Of a DNA stretch of 64,000 bases, positions 54,429 through 63,245 are shown piece after piece. Each line of letters opens with the position of its first letter. The stretch's first letter is position 1. The stretch is from Collimonas sp. OK242 (GTDB lineage Bacteria > Pseudomonadota > Gammaproteobacteria > Burkholderiales > Burkholderiaceae_D), in assembly GCF_900107095.1 (NCBI RefSeq), contig NZ_FNOR01000018.1, forward strand, positions 1-64,000. The letters are read 5' to 3'. Both the position numbers and the translations under genes were made by a program. The notes below the pieces were generated by a model. The model did not search any database. It saw only the letters and a list, made by a program, of their open reading frames with translations, and was not told the origin of the DNA.

Positions 54429-55652
54429 TTATGCCAAGAACTTGATAGCAGCCTTCAAGCCCATTTCAGCGGCCGGCCGCAATTCCGACAGTGTCGGTGC
54501 CGTATTCTCAGCAAGGAGCTTGCGGATGGTTACGTGCTCGCTTGGACTGTTGATAGATTCGCCATACACCAGCTTGTTGTTGCGCCAACCAAGCACGCTG
54601 AACGAGTTCGACTCGACAGCACCAGTAAGCAACCATTCCTCCACGCGGTCGATGCGGCCGGCCATCTGCAGCCGAACACCTGCTTGCTGGGTCCAGAACC
54701 ATGGCACATCAGGTAAGGGCACAGAAATGCCTGCAATGGTTGCTGCTACTCGCCGCGCATGATCGGCGGCATTGCCGACGGACTCCAGTCGCGTGCCTCC
54801 CCCTTCATCATCCAGGAAGCGCGCGCAGTCGCCGATCGCGAAGATATCCGGATCCTTGGTGCGCAAGGTTCCGTCCACGACGATTCCGTTGTCGAAATCG
54901 AGGCCGAAATCTGTAACCCATCCGCCATTTGCGATGGCGCCGACACCCTGCACCACAAGGTCGGCCTCGACATATGTTCCGTCTGACAGGTTGACCCGCC
55001 CGACGCGGCCTGATTGATCGGTTATTTCCTGAACAGTGGCGTTGAAACGGAAATTCGTGCCACCCTCTTCGTGCCGGGCGCGCATGTAGCCTGACGTGAA
55101 CTCGCTCGCGGTTCTGGGCATCGCGCGTCCCGCAGTCTCCATGACCGTCACGGGCAGCCCGCGTTTTGCGGCCGATGAAGCGAATTCCAGCCCGATGAAA
55201 CCGGCACCGATGACGCCCACGCTGGTGGCGGACGCAAGGTCGTCTCTGAGCGCGGTGGCTTGCTCGAGCGTGTGCAGGTGATGCACGCCAGCCAGCGCGG
55301 CGCCCGAAAGCCGGAGTTGCCGCGGACTCGATCCAAGAGCCAGCACGAGCGTCGAATAGTCGAGGCTCCCATTGCTGGTCTCCACGATCTTGCTATCCCG
55401 GTCGATGCTCAACACCTCGCAGTTAAGCATAAGCTCGATATTGGCGCCTGAGAAAGCGTCATGGCCACGTAGCGTCAGCTCCTCCGGACCGCAGGCCCCG
55501 TTGATCCATGATTTGGACATGGGTGGACGCTCGTATGGGACAAAGCCACTTTTGTCCAGCACAGTGATGCGTCCTGTGTAACCACGCTCGCGCAGGCCGA
55601 ATGCGACGTCGACGCCACCATGCCCGCCACCGACGATAATGACGCTGCTCAT
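54429..55652 (-). CDS. Ferredoxin reductase (FAD/NAD-dependent, class I P450 type)
   Basis: A 407-residue flavoprotein. It has an N-terminal FAD loop (IIVGGGHGGVDVAFGLRERG), the FVPYERPPMSKSWI segment of putidaredoxin/rhodocoxin reductases, the NAD loop GVIGAGFIGLEFASSAA and the FAD-closing IFAIGDCARF. It passes electrons from NADH to the [2Fe-2S] ferredoxin and then to the P450. Its start overlaps the ferredoxin stop by 4 bp (ATGA), so the two are coupled. It is the last gene of the P450 operon. Confidence 0.95.
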   Translation of the reverse strand: MSSVIIVGGGHGGVDVAFGLRERGYTGRITVLDKSGFVPYERPPMSKSWINGACGPEELTLRGHDAFSGANIELMLNCEVLSIDRDSKIVETSNGSLDYSTLVLALGSSPRQLRLSGAALAGVHHLHTLEQATALRDDLASATSVGVIGAGFIGLEFASSAAKRGLPVTVMETAGRAMPRTASEFTSGYMRARHEEGGTNFRFNATVQEITDQSGRVGRVNLSDGTYVEADLVVQGVGAIANGGWVTDFGLDFDNGIVVDGTLRTKDPDIFAIGDCARFLDDEGGGTRLESVGNAADHARRVAATIAGISVPLPDVPWFWTQQAGVRLQMAGRIDRVEEWLLTGAVESNSFSVLGWRNNKLVYGESINSPSEHVTIRKLLAENTAPTLSELRPAAEMGLKAAIKFLA

Positions 55653-55972
55653 CGCTGCAACTTAGGAAGATGAACGACCAGGTTCTCATGCTCCGGTTTG
55701 ATGATGATCGCACACGACAGTCGGCTGTTGGGCAGGCGATCAGATGCCGTCGCTTCGAGCATTTCGTCTTCATCGACGGAAATTTCTGGCAATGTATCGA
55801 GAAACTCTTCGGCAACGTAGACGTGGCATGTGGCGCACATCTTCTGGCCACCGCATTCGGCGTAGATACCCGAGATCCCGTGGAGCTGCGCGGACTTCAT
55901 CAGGCTGGTCCCAACCGTGCAATCGATGGTTCTCGACTTGCCGTTGGCATCTATAAAAATCACGTTAGGCAT
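55649..55972 (-). CDS. [2Fe-2S] ferredoxin (putidaredoxin/adrenodoxin type)
   Basis: This 107-residue protein has the adrenodoxin-type cluster site: Cys40, Cys46, Cys49 (YAECGGQKMCATCHVYV) and Cys87 (NSRLSC). Its acidic DEDEMLEAT stretch is the usual interaction surface for reductase and P450. It is the normal electron carrier between the reductase at 54429 and a class I P450 such as the one at 56246. The stop overlaps the reductase start. Confidence 0.95.
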   Translation of the reverse strand: MPNVIFIDANGKSRTIDCTVGTSLMKSAQLHGISGIYAECGGQKMCATCHVYVAEEFLDTLPEISVDEDEMLEATASDRLPNSRLSCAIIIKPEHENLVVHLPKLQR

Positions 55973-55996
55973 AATATTCCTCTTCCATGAAGGTAA

Positions 55997-56221
55997 TTAC
56001 TCCGCGCCATCGCGCGGCAGTAGTTTCAGCGCCTGCTTCGGGCATCGGCGAACGGCCAGCTTTACACGCTCGAGCATTTCCGGCGTTTCTGGCTGAGAGA
56101 TAATGCGCACGACGTCATCGTCCTCAGCGAACTGAAAAATCGATTTTTCGACGCGCTGGCACACCGCATACCCTTCGCAAATCTCGGGTTCGACGGCAAC
56201 TGTCCATTTTTTTTCGGTCAT
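55997..56221 (-). CDS. [3Fe-4S]-type ferredoxin associated with P450
   Basis: The start ATG 56221 (MTEKKWTVAVEPEICEGYAV) has GGGAGGA upstream; a TTG lies 18 nt earlier. The 74-residue protein has Cys15, Cys21 and Cys60-Pro61 (RRCPKQAL), with Tyr18 at the position of the fourth ligand, the pattern of [3Fe-4S] ferredoxins that serve many bacterial P450s. It lies 24 bp after the P450 and 24 bp before the [2Fe-2S] ferredoxin. Two different ferredoxins in one P450 operon are unusual. Confidence 0.9.
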   Translation of the reverse strand: MTEKKWTVAVEPEICEGYAVCQRVEKSIFQFAEDDDVVRIISQPETPEMLERVKLAVRRCPKQALKLLPRDGAE

Positions 56222-56245
56222 TGCAGATATTCCTCCCAACCCGAT

Positions 56246-57487
56246 TCAACGCGAAAGACGCACTTGCAAGTGTTTGAAACCATTCGATTGCAGGGATCGT
56301 TCGCGAACCGGGTCTGCAATGGCCTGCGCGTTGGGAAAGCGAGCAAACAACTCTTGGAACAGCATCCAGATTTCCCGGCGTGCAATGTTCGCACCCATGC
56401 AAAAGTGGGGTCCACCTGCACCGAAGCTCTGGTGCAGATTGGGATCGCGTGTGATGTCGAAATTGAACGGATCCGTGAACAGGCGTGGATCGCGGTTGGC
56501 AGCGATAAACCACATGCCGATCTTCTGCCCCTTCTTCATCTGGACGCCCTTGAATTCGATGTCTCGGGTCAGAACGCGCCCTTGATGCTTGATCGGCGTC
56601 GCCCAGCGAATGACCTCATCTGCCATCGTCCTCTCGTGCAGCACAGGGTCGCTGATGAACAGGCGGCGCTGCTCCGGGAACTGCGTGAACGCCAGCATCC
56701 CGTGCGACAGCGCTGCACGCGTGGTGCCACTGCCGGCAGCGATCATCAGACCAAAATATCCGCCCAACTCTTCCTTGTCGAGCAACTGACCGTCGACCCG
56801 CACCTGCGCCAGTTCTGAAATCAGATCTTCCTTAGGGTCGAGCAAACGCTTTGCGGCTAGGTTGATGCCGTATTCGCGCAGTTCCATGACCGCTTGCTGC
56901 GGGATCTCAGGTTTTCCGGCATATTCAGGTTCCTGCTCGGAGCGGCCGATCTTCGACAATTCCAGCAGACGCGGCCGGTCTACGGGGTCGATGCCAACCA
57001 GGTCACTGATGATCTCGAAAGGAAGAATGGCCGCCAGATCGTCTACAAAATCGATCTCTTGGCCATCGGAGAATTGCGACACCAGCCGGCGCGCCTGCTC
57101 CCGCACGTACTCCTCCATCCGGCCAACCTGGCGCGGCATGAACGCCTTGCTTACGCGCTTGCGGTTGACGGTATGGTCGGGCGGATCGAGTTCGATCAAC
57201 GCGCCCGTGCCGGGCCGGATCTTGGTGCCGGCATCGTGATAGACACGCACACCATATTTGCTGCAAAAAGTTTCCCAGTCCTTGTCAACTTCGGCGATGT
57301 CTTCGTAGTCGAGGAGTGCCCAAAAGCCCTTGCCACACTCTGGATGCTCGTGCCACGAAATCGGCTGCTTCTTACGTAAAATCGCAAGCGCACCATGGAA
57401 GTCATCTCTCAGCCAGAAATCTGGATCCGCGAGATTGATCTCGGGGAGGCTTAAAGTCGTTTGAAGTGCGGTCTCTTGCAATAGCAT
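56246..57487 (-). CDS. Cytochrome P450 (class I, CYP111/CYP125-like)
   Basis: The 413-residue soluble protein has the haem loop FGAGGPHFCMGANIARREI with Cys363. The I-helix is AAGSGTTRAALSHGM with the Thr pair, and the ExxR is in ADEVIRWATPI. The GPHFCMGA form and C-terminal layout resemble CYP111 and CYP125/142-type enzymes, which hydroxylate terpenoid or steroid side chains, but the substrate cannot be read from sequence. AAGGAG lies 6 nt before the ATG. It is the first gene of a compact operon with two ferredoxins and a reductase. Confidence 0.95.
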   Translation of the reverse strand: MLLQETALQTTLSLPEINLADPDFWLRDDFHGALAILRKKQPISWHEHPECGKGFWALLDYEDIAEVDKDWETFCSKYGVRVYHDAGTKIRPGTGALIELDPPDHTVNRKRVSKAFMPRQVGRMEEYVREQARRLVSQFSDGQEIDFVDDLAAILPFEIISDLVGIDPVDRPRLLELSKIGRSEQEPEYAGKPEIPQQAVMELREYGINLAAKRLLDPKEDLISELAQVRVDGQLLDKEELGGYFGLMIAAGSGTTRAALSHGMLAFTQFPEQRRLFISDPVLHERTMADEVIRWATPIKHQGRVLTRDIEFKGVQMKKGQKIGMWFIAANRDPRLFTDPFNFDITRDPNLHQSFGAGGPHFCMGANIARREIWMLFQELFARFPNAQAIADPVRERSLQSNGFKHLQVRLSR

Positions 57488-57633
57488 TTTTATCTCCTTT
57501 TAACGCCTTCGATGCTGCTTTCTTCTTCAGTGGCAGACATATACTTTCTAAGCGTCGTGTTATTCATCACAAAAAATTGCTGACAGGATCAGCATGGGCG
57601 GCGCAGGATTTTTTCCCGCTCTCCCCCTTGCGG

Positions 57634-59076
57634 TCAAACCCGCGCGGTCCGTTGCAGCACTGTCTTCGTAATGGTGTAGGGCTCCAGACTCTGCGCGCCG
57701 CCCTCGCGCCCGATGCCGCTTTCCTTGACGCCGCCGAAGGGTGTGTCGGCGCCGCACATGCCGAAGTGATTGATCGACAGCACGCCGCACTCCAGTTCGC
57801 GCGTGAAGCGCTCCGCCTCTTCCAGCGAATTGGTGAAGGCATAGCCGGCGAGTCCTACGGACAGATTGTTGGCGAGCGCTATACCTTCGTCCAGGTCGGC
57901 GACCTGCACGCACAGCGCCATCGGGCCGAATGGTTCGGTGGACATCGCCTTGGCGTGCGCCGGCACGTCGGCGAGTACGGTCAGCGCATAGAAGAAACCG
58001 CGTTCGCCGATACGCCGGCCACCGGCCGCGACGCGCGCGCCGCAGGCCTTGGCGTCCTGCACCAGCTCGTCGATCGCCGCGAGACGCTTGCCGTTGAGCA
58101 GCGGCCCCATCTGCACACCCGGCTCGAAGCCGTCGCCCACGCGTACTTCGCTGGCGGCCTGGGCGAATGCGTCGACGAAGGCGGCGTAGGACTTCCGGTG
58201 AACGATGAAGCGCGTCGGCGAGGCGCAGAACTGGCCCGCCAGGCGCATCTTGGCGCTGCCCGCGAGCCTGCCCAGCGCCGCGGCGTCGACATCGGCGCCG
58301 ATCAGCACCGGCGCATGGCCGCCCAGTTCCATCAGCACCGGCTTCATGGCCGCAGCAGCGAGCTGGGTCAGGTGCTTGCCGACCGCCACCGATCCGGTGA
58401 AGGTCACCATGCGGATGACCGGCGAGGCGATCAGCGTCGAGGAAATCAGGGACGGATTGCCGAAAACGAGATTGAGCACGCCAGGCGGCAGGCCGGCATC
58501 GATGAAGCATTGCACGAAGGCGCACGCGGTGCCCGGGGTTTCCTCGGCGGCTTTGATGATCACCGAACAGCCCGCGGCGAGCGCGCCGCTGATCTTGCGC
58601 GCAGGGGAGCCGACCGGAACGTTCCACGGGGTGAAGGCGGCCACCGGGCCGACCGGCAGCCGCAGGATCATCTGCTGCATCTGTGGCCCGGCCGGAACGA
58701 TGCTGCCGTAGAGGCGCTGCGCCTCCGCCGCATCCCATTCGAGAAAGGCGGTGGCGCGCGCCACTTCGTTGCGGGCGTCGGCGATCGGCTTGCCTTGTTC
58801 TAGCGTGAGGATCTGTGCGATCGACTCTGCACGCTCGCGCACCAGCGCGCAAGTGCGCAGCAGCAACTGCGCCCGTTGCAGCGGCGGTGTGTCGCGCCAG
58901 ACGCGGAAGCCACGCTCAGCGGCGGAGAGCGCACGCGAAAGATCCTCTGGCGTCGCGCCCGGTACGCTGCCGAGGCGAGCCTCGTTGCTCGGATTGACGA
59001 CCTCGGTATAGGCAGGGCGGTCGTAGAGCCATTCGCCGTCGATATGCAGTCCGATACGCGGATAGGTTGAGTCCAT
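57634..59076 (-). CDS. Aldehyde dehydrogenase (NAD-dependent, succinate-semialdehyde type)
   Basis: A 480-residue ALDH with Asn152 (FTPWNVPVGS), Glu250 (LMELGGHAPVLI) and Cys284 (GQFCASPTRF), so the catalytic set is complete. The TGSVAVGKHLTQLA loop and C-terminal GVKESGIGREGG fit the GabD-like branch. It is clearly richer in G and C at third positions than its neighbours, and very long open frames therefore appear on the other strand. That suggests a different origin. It probably oxidises the aldehyde made by a neighbouring oxygenase. Confidence 0.94.
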   Translation of the reverse strand: MDSTYPRIGLHIDGEWLYDRPAYTEVVNPSNEARLGSVPGATPEDLSRALSAAERGFRVWRDTPPLQRAQLLLRTCALVRERAESIAQILTLEQGKPIADARNEVARATAFLEWDAAEAQRLYGSIVPAGPQMQQMILRLPVGPVAAFTPWNVPVGSPARKISGALAAGCSVIIKAAEETPGTACAFVQCFIDAGLPPGVLNLVFGNPSLISSTLIASPVIRMVTFTGSVAVGKHLTQLAAAAMKPVLMELGGHAPVLIGADVDAAALGRLAGSAKMRLAGQFCASPTRFIVHRKSYAAFVDAFAQAASEVRVGDGFEPGVQMGPLLNGKRLAAIDELVQDAKACGARVAAGGRRIGERGFFYALTVLADVPAHAKAMSTEPFGPMALCVQVADLDEGIALANNLSVGLAGYAFTNSLEEAERFTRELECGVLSINHFGMCGADTPFGGVKESGIGREGGAQSLEPYTITKTVLQRTARV

Positions 59077-59287
59077 CGTGGTTTCTTTCGTAGTTATGTT
59101 CGAATCGCCGACTTCGGGTGTAGTCGCCGTGTGCGCTAGCTCTCGCGTCTGTCAAGCGACCGCGCTACTCGGCGTTATCCTGTGTCGGCAGGTACTAGTA
59201 TCGCTACCACCCGCAAGCATTGCGAGGATCTAGTGCGATTGATTGTCCGGTTTGTTACGGTTTAGTGAGACGACTAGCATCGCGCTC

Positions 59288-60256
59288 TCACAAATCGAGA
59301 ATCAATTCCGCAGTTTTTGCCCGCGAACAACAAATCATCATCGTCGCTCCGCATTCGCGCTCGCTGTCGCTAAGTACCAGATCATGGTGATCAGGGAGCC
59401 CGCCAAGCACGTTTGTTTCACAAGCTCGGCAGATACCGGCCATGCATGAATAAGACACCTCTACGCCTGCATTGAGCACCGCATCCAGAATCGTGGTTGT
59501 CGGCCCAACCTTCACCGTCTTGTTGGATTTCGATAAAACGACAATGAATTCCTCTTCGCTGCCCTGCTCCGCCTGCGCCGACGCTGGCGCGGCAAAATAT
59601 TCCCGATGCACCGTATCAGGATTGCGCCCTTCGCAGGCTGCTTCGAAAGCACGCAACATCGGGATCGGTCCGCAGCAATACAGGTCTGCATCACGCGGAC
59701 TGGAATCGACAATTTGCTGAAGGTTGAGCATTCTGTCTCGCTGTCCGCCATCGAAATTGAGATGGATCGTGCCGCCTGCGTCAGAGGCGAGTGACGAAAG
59801 CTGCTCTACGTACGCCGCCCGCTCTGGAGCCTGCGCAGAATAGTAAATCGTCCAGGGCGCGCCGATCTGCGACAGGCGCTGCGCCATGCTCCATAACGGC
59901 GTGATGCCAATGCCGCCGGCAATGAAGATGGAATGCGATGCAGATTCCTTCAGGGCGAAGCTGTTGCGCGGCTCTGAAATGGTGAGGACATCGCCGACCC
60001 GCAGTACCTCATGCAGATATCTCGATCCGCCCCGGCTATTGGCATCGCGGCTCACTGAAATGACGTAGCGATGCTTCTCACCCTGCGCATTGACTAATGA
60101 GTAGCTGCGTATCATGCCGCCCGGAAGATGCAGATCAATGTGGGATCCGGCAATCGCCACGGGCCACTCTGCATCATCGATCGGTCTCAGGTCAATGCCG
60201 AGAATATCCTCTGCCAGAAACTCAATCGCATGTATCCTTGCTTTAATTGTTCGCAT
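59288..60256 (-). CDS. Rieske oxygenase reductase, VanB / phthalate dioxygenase reductase type
   Basis: The start ATG 60256 (MRTIKARIHAIEFLAEDIL) has GGAG 6 nt upstream. The 322-residue protein has an FMN/FAD barrel (RSYSLVNAQGEKHRYVISVS), a NAD domain (IFIAGGIGITPLWSMAQRL; YCCGPIPML) and a C-terminal plant-type [2Fe-2S] site, Cys271, Cys276, Cys279 and Cys309 or 310. In this family electrons flow NADH, FMN, 2Fe-2S, Rieske oxygenase. Its partner is the oxygenase at 60761, 504 bp upstream. Confidence 0.94.
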   Translation of the reverse strand: MRTIKARIHAIEFLAEDILGIDLRPIDDAEWPVAIAGSHIDLHLPGGMIRSYSLVNAQGEKHRYVISVSRDANSRGGSRYLHEVLRVGDVLTISEPRNSFALKESASHSIFIAGGIGITPLWSMAQRLSQIGAPWTIYYSAQAPERAAYVEQLSSLASDAGGTIHLNFDGGQRDRMLNLQQIVDSSPRDADLYCCGPIPMLRAFEAACEGRNPDTVHREYFAAPASAQAEQGSEEEFIVVLSKSNKTVKVGPTTTILDAVLNAGVEVSYSCMAGICRACETNVLGGLPDHHDLVLSDSERECGATMMICCSRAKTAELILDL

Positions 60257-60760
60257 CGTCATCTCCAAATTTCATTTTTTATCCGATCACGTTGGGTATC
60301 GGCCTGACATGGGTTTCGCACCTCACTCAAATCATCAGGAATCGACATTGATTACGTGAATTAATCTGACTCAGGAGATTTAGTTTGATAACGCAGAGCG
60401 ATACCAGTCTGCCCTCACCTCGTACGCGCAATTGTCCCGCCATGACCGATGCACGGCGAGCGCCGGCATGCATCCTTTGTCGCGATGATGTCAATTCACA
60501 CCAGCAGAATTTCCGCGGAACGTCTCACTGGCACATATCGTATTGGGAGACGGCGGGAGGGCAAGGCGGACAAGATTGCGCATGACGCGTTGAACAACGT
60601 CCATCAGCGGCGTGGGTGAGATCACAGATCGGCGATACAAAATGAACAGCCGCGAAGCAATCGAGCGCCACAGTCCCGGCATGGCCACACGCTCATGGCG
60701 AACGTGTAGACCAGGCCTCGGCAACAAGCCGAGGCCTCATCTCTTATTTCGGAAGCAGCT
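60257..60760. other. 504-bp intergenic region with terminator, between reductase and oxygenase
   Basis: Holds the hairpin at 60713-60737 and the promoter region of the reductase gene. The reductase therefore probably has its own promoter, although its partner oxygenase lies upstream. No further gene is supported. Confidence 0.5.
60713..60737 (-). terminator. Hairpin after the Rieske oxygenase gene
   Basis: AGGCCTCGGC, 5-nt loop, GCCGAGGCCT: a perfect 10-bp GC-rich stem 24 bp beyond the oxygenase stop. A strong T-tract is lacking, but the stem strength makes it a probable terminator. Confidence 0.65.
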
Positions 60761-61939
60761 TTACTTAACCATGTCGCCTTTGACGAACAGCTGGGACGAA
60801 CGCTCCAGCCGCCGCCAAGCTTTCGTCGGCGTGCCCGCACGCATCGCATCAAGCTCGCGCCAGAGGATCCGGCGCAACGTTGCGATGCCCAAATCCGAGG
60901 AGCCTAGCTTCTCATTCACGCGATCTGCGATAGCACCCTGACCGACCAAAACCACATAGTCCTGTGCCGCGGTCAAGCGGATCAACGGATCAACCGGGTA
61001 CTCGCCAGCGAATAATTCATCATGGTAGTCGGCAGCATTGTAGTCGCCGACATCCTTGAAGTAGGCCATGATGCGCTGGTTCGACTCAGGAGTCGACAGA
61101 GGCACCGCGTAGAGCGAGGTTCTCATCACATGTGTATCGTCTATCGGCACCATCCAATTGGAGACCTCGATCCAAGGGTCTTCAGGGCTAATCCCCGGCA
61201 TCGTTACATGGTTCTCGGACGGGAAGGTCCAGTCGCTCACGCGTACTTGCGCGCTTGCACGGCGGGTCGCCGTCTGGCATATGCCAGCCTCGGTTTCCTG
61301 ATAAGCCAGATCAGGAACCTCGGTGGTAATGGCATTGCCGAATTCACCGACCCGCCCCATCACATGCGCGAAACTCACATGAGCAGCATCGAGTGAATTC
61401 TCGACATTTTGCAGCCAGCTGCAAGGCCATATCTGCTTGCGTTGAAACAGCATGACATCCTGGCGCTCGAACGCTGCATTACGCGGCAGATCAAATTCGG
61501 GCGGCTCGCCTTCGCCCATGTACGCGAATATGAGTCCGCTGTACTCATGGACAGGATAAGCGGCAATGCGGATGTTCGTTTCGCGGCAATTCTTTTCCGC
61601 CGGACGCTCAACACATTTTCCTTCACCGTCGAATTTCCAACCGTGATACATGCAGCGGATTTCTTCACCCTCGATCCAACCCGTATGCAGCATGGTCAGC
61701 CGGTGAGCGCAGCGCCCGGCAACCAGATGAGCATTCCCACTCTCGCTGCGGTAAAGCGTCAGATCTTCGCTCAGCAGGCGCACTTTTTTCGCTTTCCCTG
61801 GCGCCACATCTGCAGAAATCGCGATAGGATGCCAGAACCTCCGCAAGAGTTCTCCCATCGGCGTGCCTGCGGACGTTTCCGACAGCTGCATCATTTTTTC
61901 GGCCAATTGGCCGTGCATTTTGATTGGTACTGTATTCAT
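60761..61939 (-). CDS. Rieske non-haem iron oxygenase, VanA / phthalate 4,5-dioxygenase type
   Basis: The 392-residue protein has the Rieske cluster ligands Cys77, His79, Cys96 and His99 (AGRCAHR...RCMYHGW). The mononuclear iron site is in NVENSLDAAHVSFAH, with bridging Asp184 and His187/His192. The family includes O-demethylases and aromatic-ring dioxygenases fed by VanB-like reductases. The reductase at 59288 is the probable partner. The gene starts 2 bp after the FAH-fold gene stop, so they form one operon. Substrate not determined. Confidence 0.94.
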   Translation of the reverse strand: MNTVPIKMHGQLAEKMMQLSETSAGTPMGELLRRFWHPIAISADVAPGKAKKVRLLSEDLTLYRSESGNAHLVAGRCAHRLTMLHTGWIEGEEIRCMYHGWKFDGEGKCVERPAEKNCRETNIRIAAYPVHEYSGLIFAYMGEGEPPEFDLPRNAAFERQDVMLFQRKQIWPCSWLQNVENSLDAAHVSFAHVMGRVGEFGNAITTEVPDLAYQETEAGICQTATRRASAQVRVSDWTFPSENHVTMPGISPEDPWIEVSNWMVPIDDTHVMRTSLYAVPLSTPESNQRIMAYFKDVGDYNAADYHDELFAGEYPVDPLIRLTAAQDYVVLVGQGAIADRVNEKLGSSDLGIATLRRILWRELDAMRAGTPTKAWRRLERSSQLFVKGDMVK

Positions 61940-61941
61940 GG

Positions 61942-62790
61942 TTAAGCCACCTTTACACGTAAAATATCAAGTCCGCTTACTTCGACCGACAAGTCGTCGC
62001 CACTAATCAAGAAACGATTGCGGGCGATGCCGACACCGGCCGGCGTGCCGGTGGCAATAATGTCGCCCGGTAGCAATGCCATGTATGAGGACAGGGTCGC
62101 AATGATTTCCTCTGTCGAAAAAATCATCTCCTTCATACTGCAGTCCTGAACCACCTTTCCGTTCAGCCGCGTCGTGATGGTCAAGCTTCGCTTACGCACC
62201 GCGTCTACGACTTGTGCCCCGCAGGTGATTGCTGGCCCCAGCGCCGAGGCTTCGTCCAAGCCCTTTGCGGCAGTCCAGTCTGGCCACCATGACTGACCGG
62301 CAGGAACCCTCGTGAGATCTCGAGCGGAACCGTCATTGAGCGCGCAAATGCCAACGACATAGTCCAATGCATCTGCCACCGATACCGATTTGCAGCGCTT
62401 ACCTATCACCACCCCAATTTCGCCCTCGTAATCAAAGCGAGATGTCAACGTCCGATCCGGATTCAACACACCCTCGTGCCCAACAAAATTTGTCGGCGCC
62501 TTGTAAAACGCCAAGGGTCTCTCCGGCGGCTTTGCGCTTGCTTCAGCGCCATGAGCGTGGTAGTTGACAGCAACCGCAAAAATTCTGGCATGCGGATCAA
62601 CGGGCGGCAGCATGACTGCATCTGACAGCGCGATCCGTCTTGCATTGTGACTCGCAGGTGCGGCCGCTTCCAGGGCCTGATTCAGCTCGTCTCGCTCGCA
62701 AACCACCTTGATAAAATCGCCCTCAATTTGGCCGATCAGAATTTGATCGCCTACTTGGTATCGACCAAGCCTGAAACTCTCTTCTTGCAT
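61942..62790 (-). CDS. Fumarylacetoacetate hydrolase-fold enzyme
   Basis: The start ATG 62790 (MQEESFRLGRYQVGDQIL) has AAGG 7 nt upstream; an in-frame start at 62841 is unsupported. The 282-residue protein has DYEGEIGVVIGKRC (metal-binding acids), GICALNDGSARDL, AAKGLDEASALGPAI and GDIIATGTPAGVGIAR, the FAH core. Members hydrolyse acylpyruvates or isomerise or decarboxylate ring-cleavage products in aromatic degradation. Being first in the operon with the Rieske oxygenase, it probably acts on a product of that pathway. Confidence 0.93.
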   Translation of the reverse strand: MQEESFRLGRYQVGDQILIGQIEGDFIKVVCERDELNQALEAAAPASHNARRIALSDAVMLPPVDPHARIFAVAVNYHAHGAEASAKPPERPLAFYKAPTNFVGHEGVLNPDRTLTSRFDYEGEIGVVIGKRCKSVSVADALDYVVGICALNDGSARDLTRVPAGQSWWPDWTAAKGLDEASALGPAITCGAQVVDAVRKRSLTITTRLNGKVVQDCSMKEMIFSTEEIIATLSSYMALLPGDIIATGTPAGVGIARNRFLISGDDLSVEVSGLDILRVKVA

Positions 62791-63245
62791 TTCGAGCCTT
62801 TTTACTTTGGTTTTGATGCTTTCATTGTGAATGTTCCACATCTACAAGGCGAGTACGTGATCCGGTACTTTGTCCGGTTTGTTGCATTCGACAAAGGGAA
62901 CGGAGAACGCAAGTAACGGTTTGCGGCTACCGGTCTTCCCCGCTCCTAAATGGCAAGTAGAATCAAGACACAACGAAGGTGGAAGTTGCCGCCAAAAAAA
63001 TGATGCGGCGGGCGATTCTCATGAACGCTTCGTGGATGAAAGTGAGGCGTTCGAATCGTGAGCGCAAGCGCCTGAAGGGCGCTGTTGCGTTGGGGGAAGT
63101 CGGGTAAGGGGACGAGATGAGAAAGACGAAATCTCTCTATCGTGGCTACCGATTTCCGGCAAGAAGCATCGCTGCGCAGTGCGTTGGTACTATCGGCTTA
63201 ACCTTGGCCTGCGCGATATCGAGGGTGCGGCACGGCGCACATCCA
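62791..63245. other. 455-bp region with IS6 debris upstream of the FAH/Rieske operon
   Basis: Between the regulator and the catabolic operon. It contains the IS6-type remnant and its shared upstream block (62983-63230) and the operon promoter. A near-palindrome TGTGAATGTTCCACA lies at 62826-62840, 36-50 bp before the FAH start. Confidence 0.5.
62983..63230 (+). pseudogene. IS6-family transposase N-terminal remnant, second copy
   Basis: From ATG 63117 the frame reads MRKTKSLYRGYRFPARSIAA; a 1-nt shift then gives AVRWYYRLNLGLRDIEG, the IS6/IS26 N-terminus. GGCGCTGTTGCG at 63078-63089 resembles the terminal repeat of IS26 (GGCACTGTTGCA). The 95 bp before that repeat also match the block at 54098-54200, so the duplicated unit is larger than the IS end. 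No catalytic core is left. Confidence 0.75.

Noticed and set aside
57466-58803. 445-codon plus-strand frame and a 430-codon minus-strand frame (57560-58852)
   Set aside because: Both overlap the aldehyde dehydrogenase with intact active site; they are by-products of very high GC.
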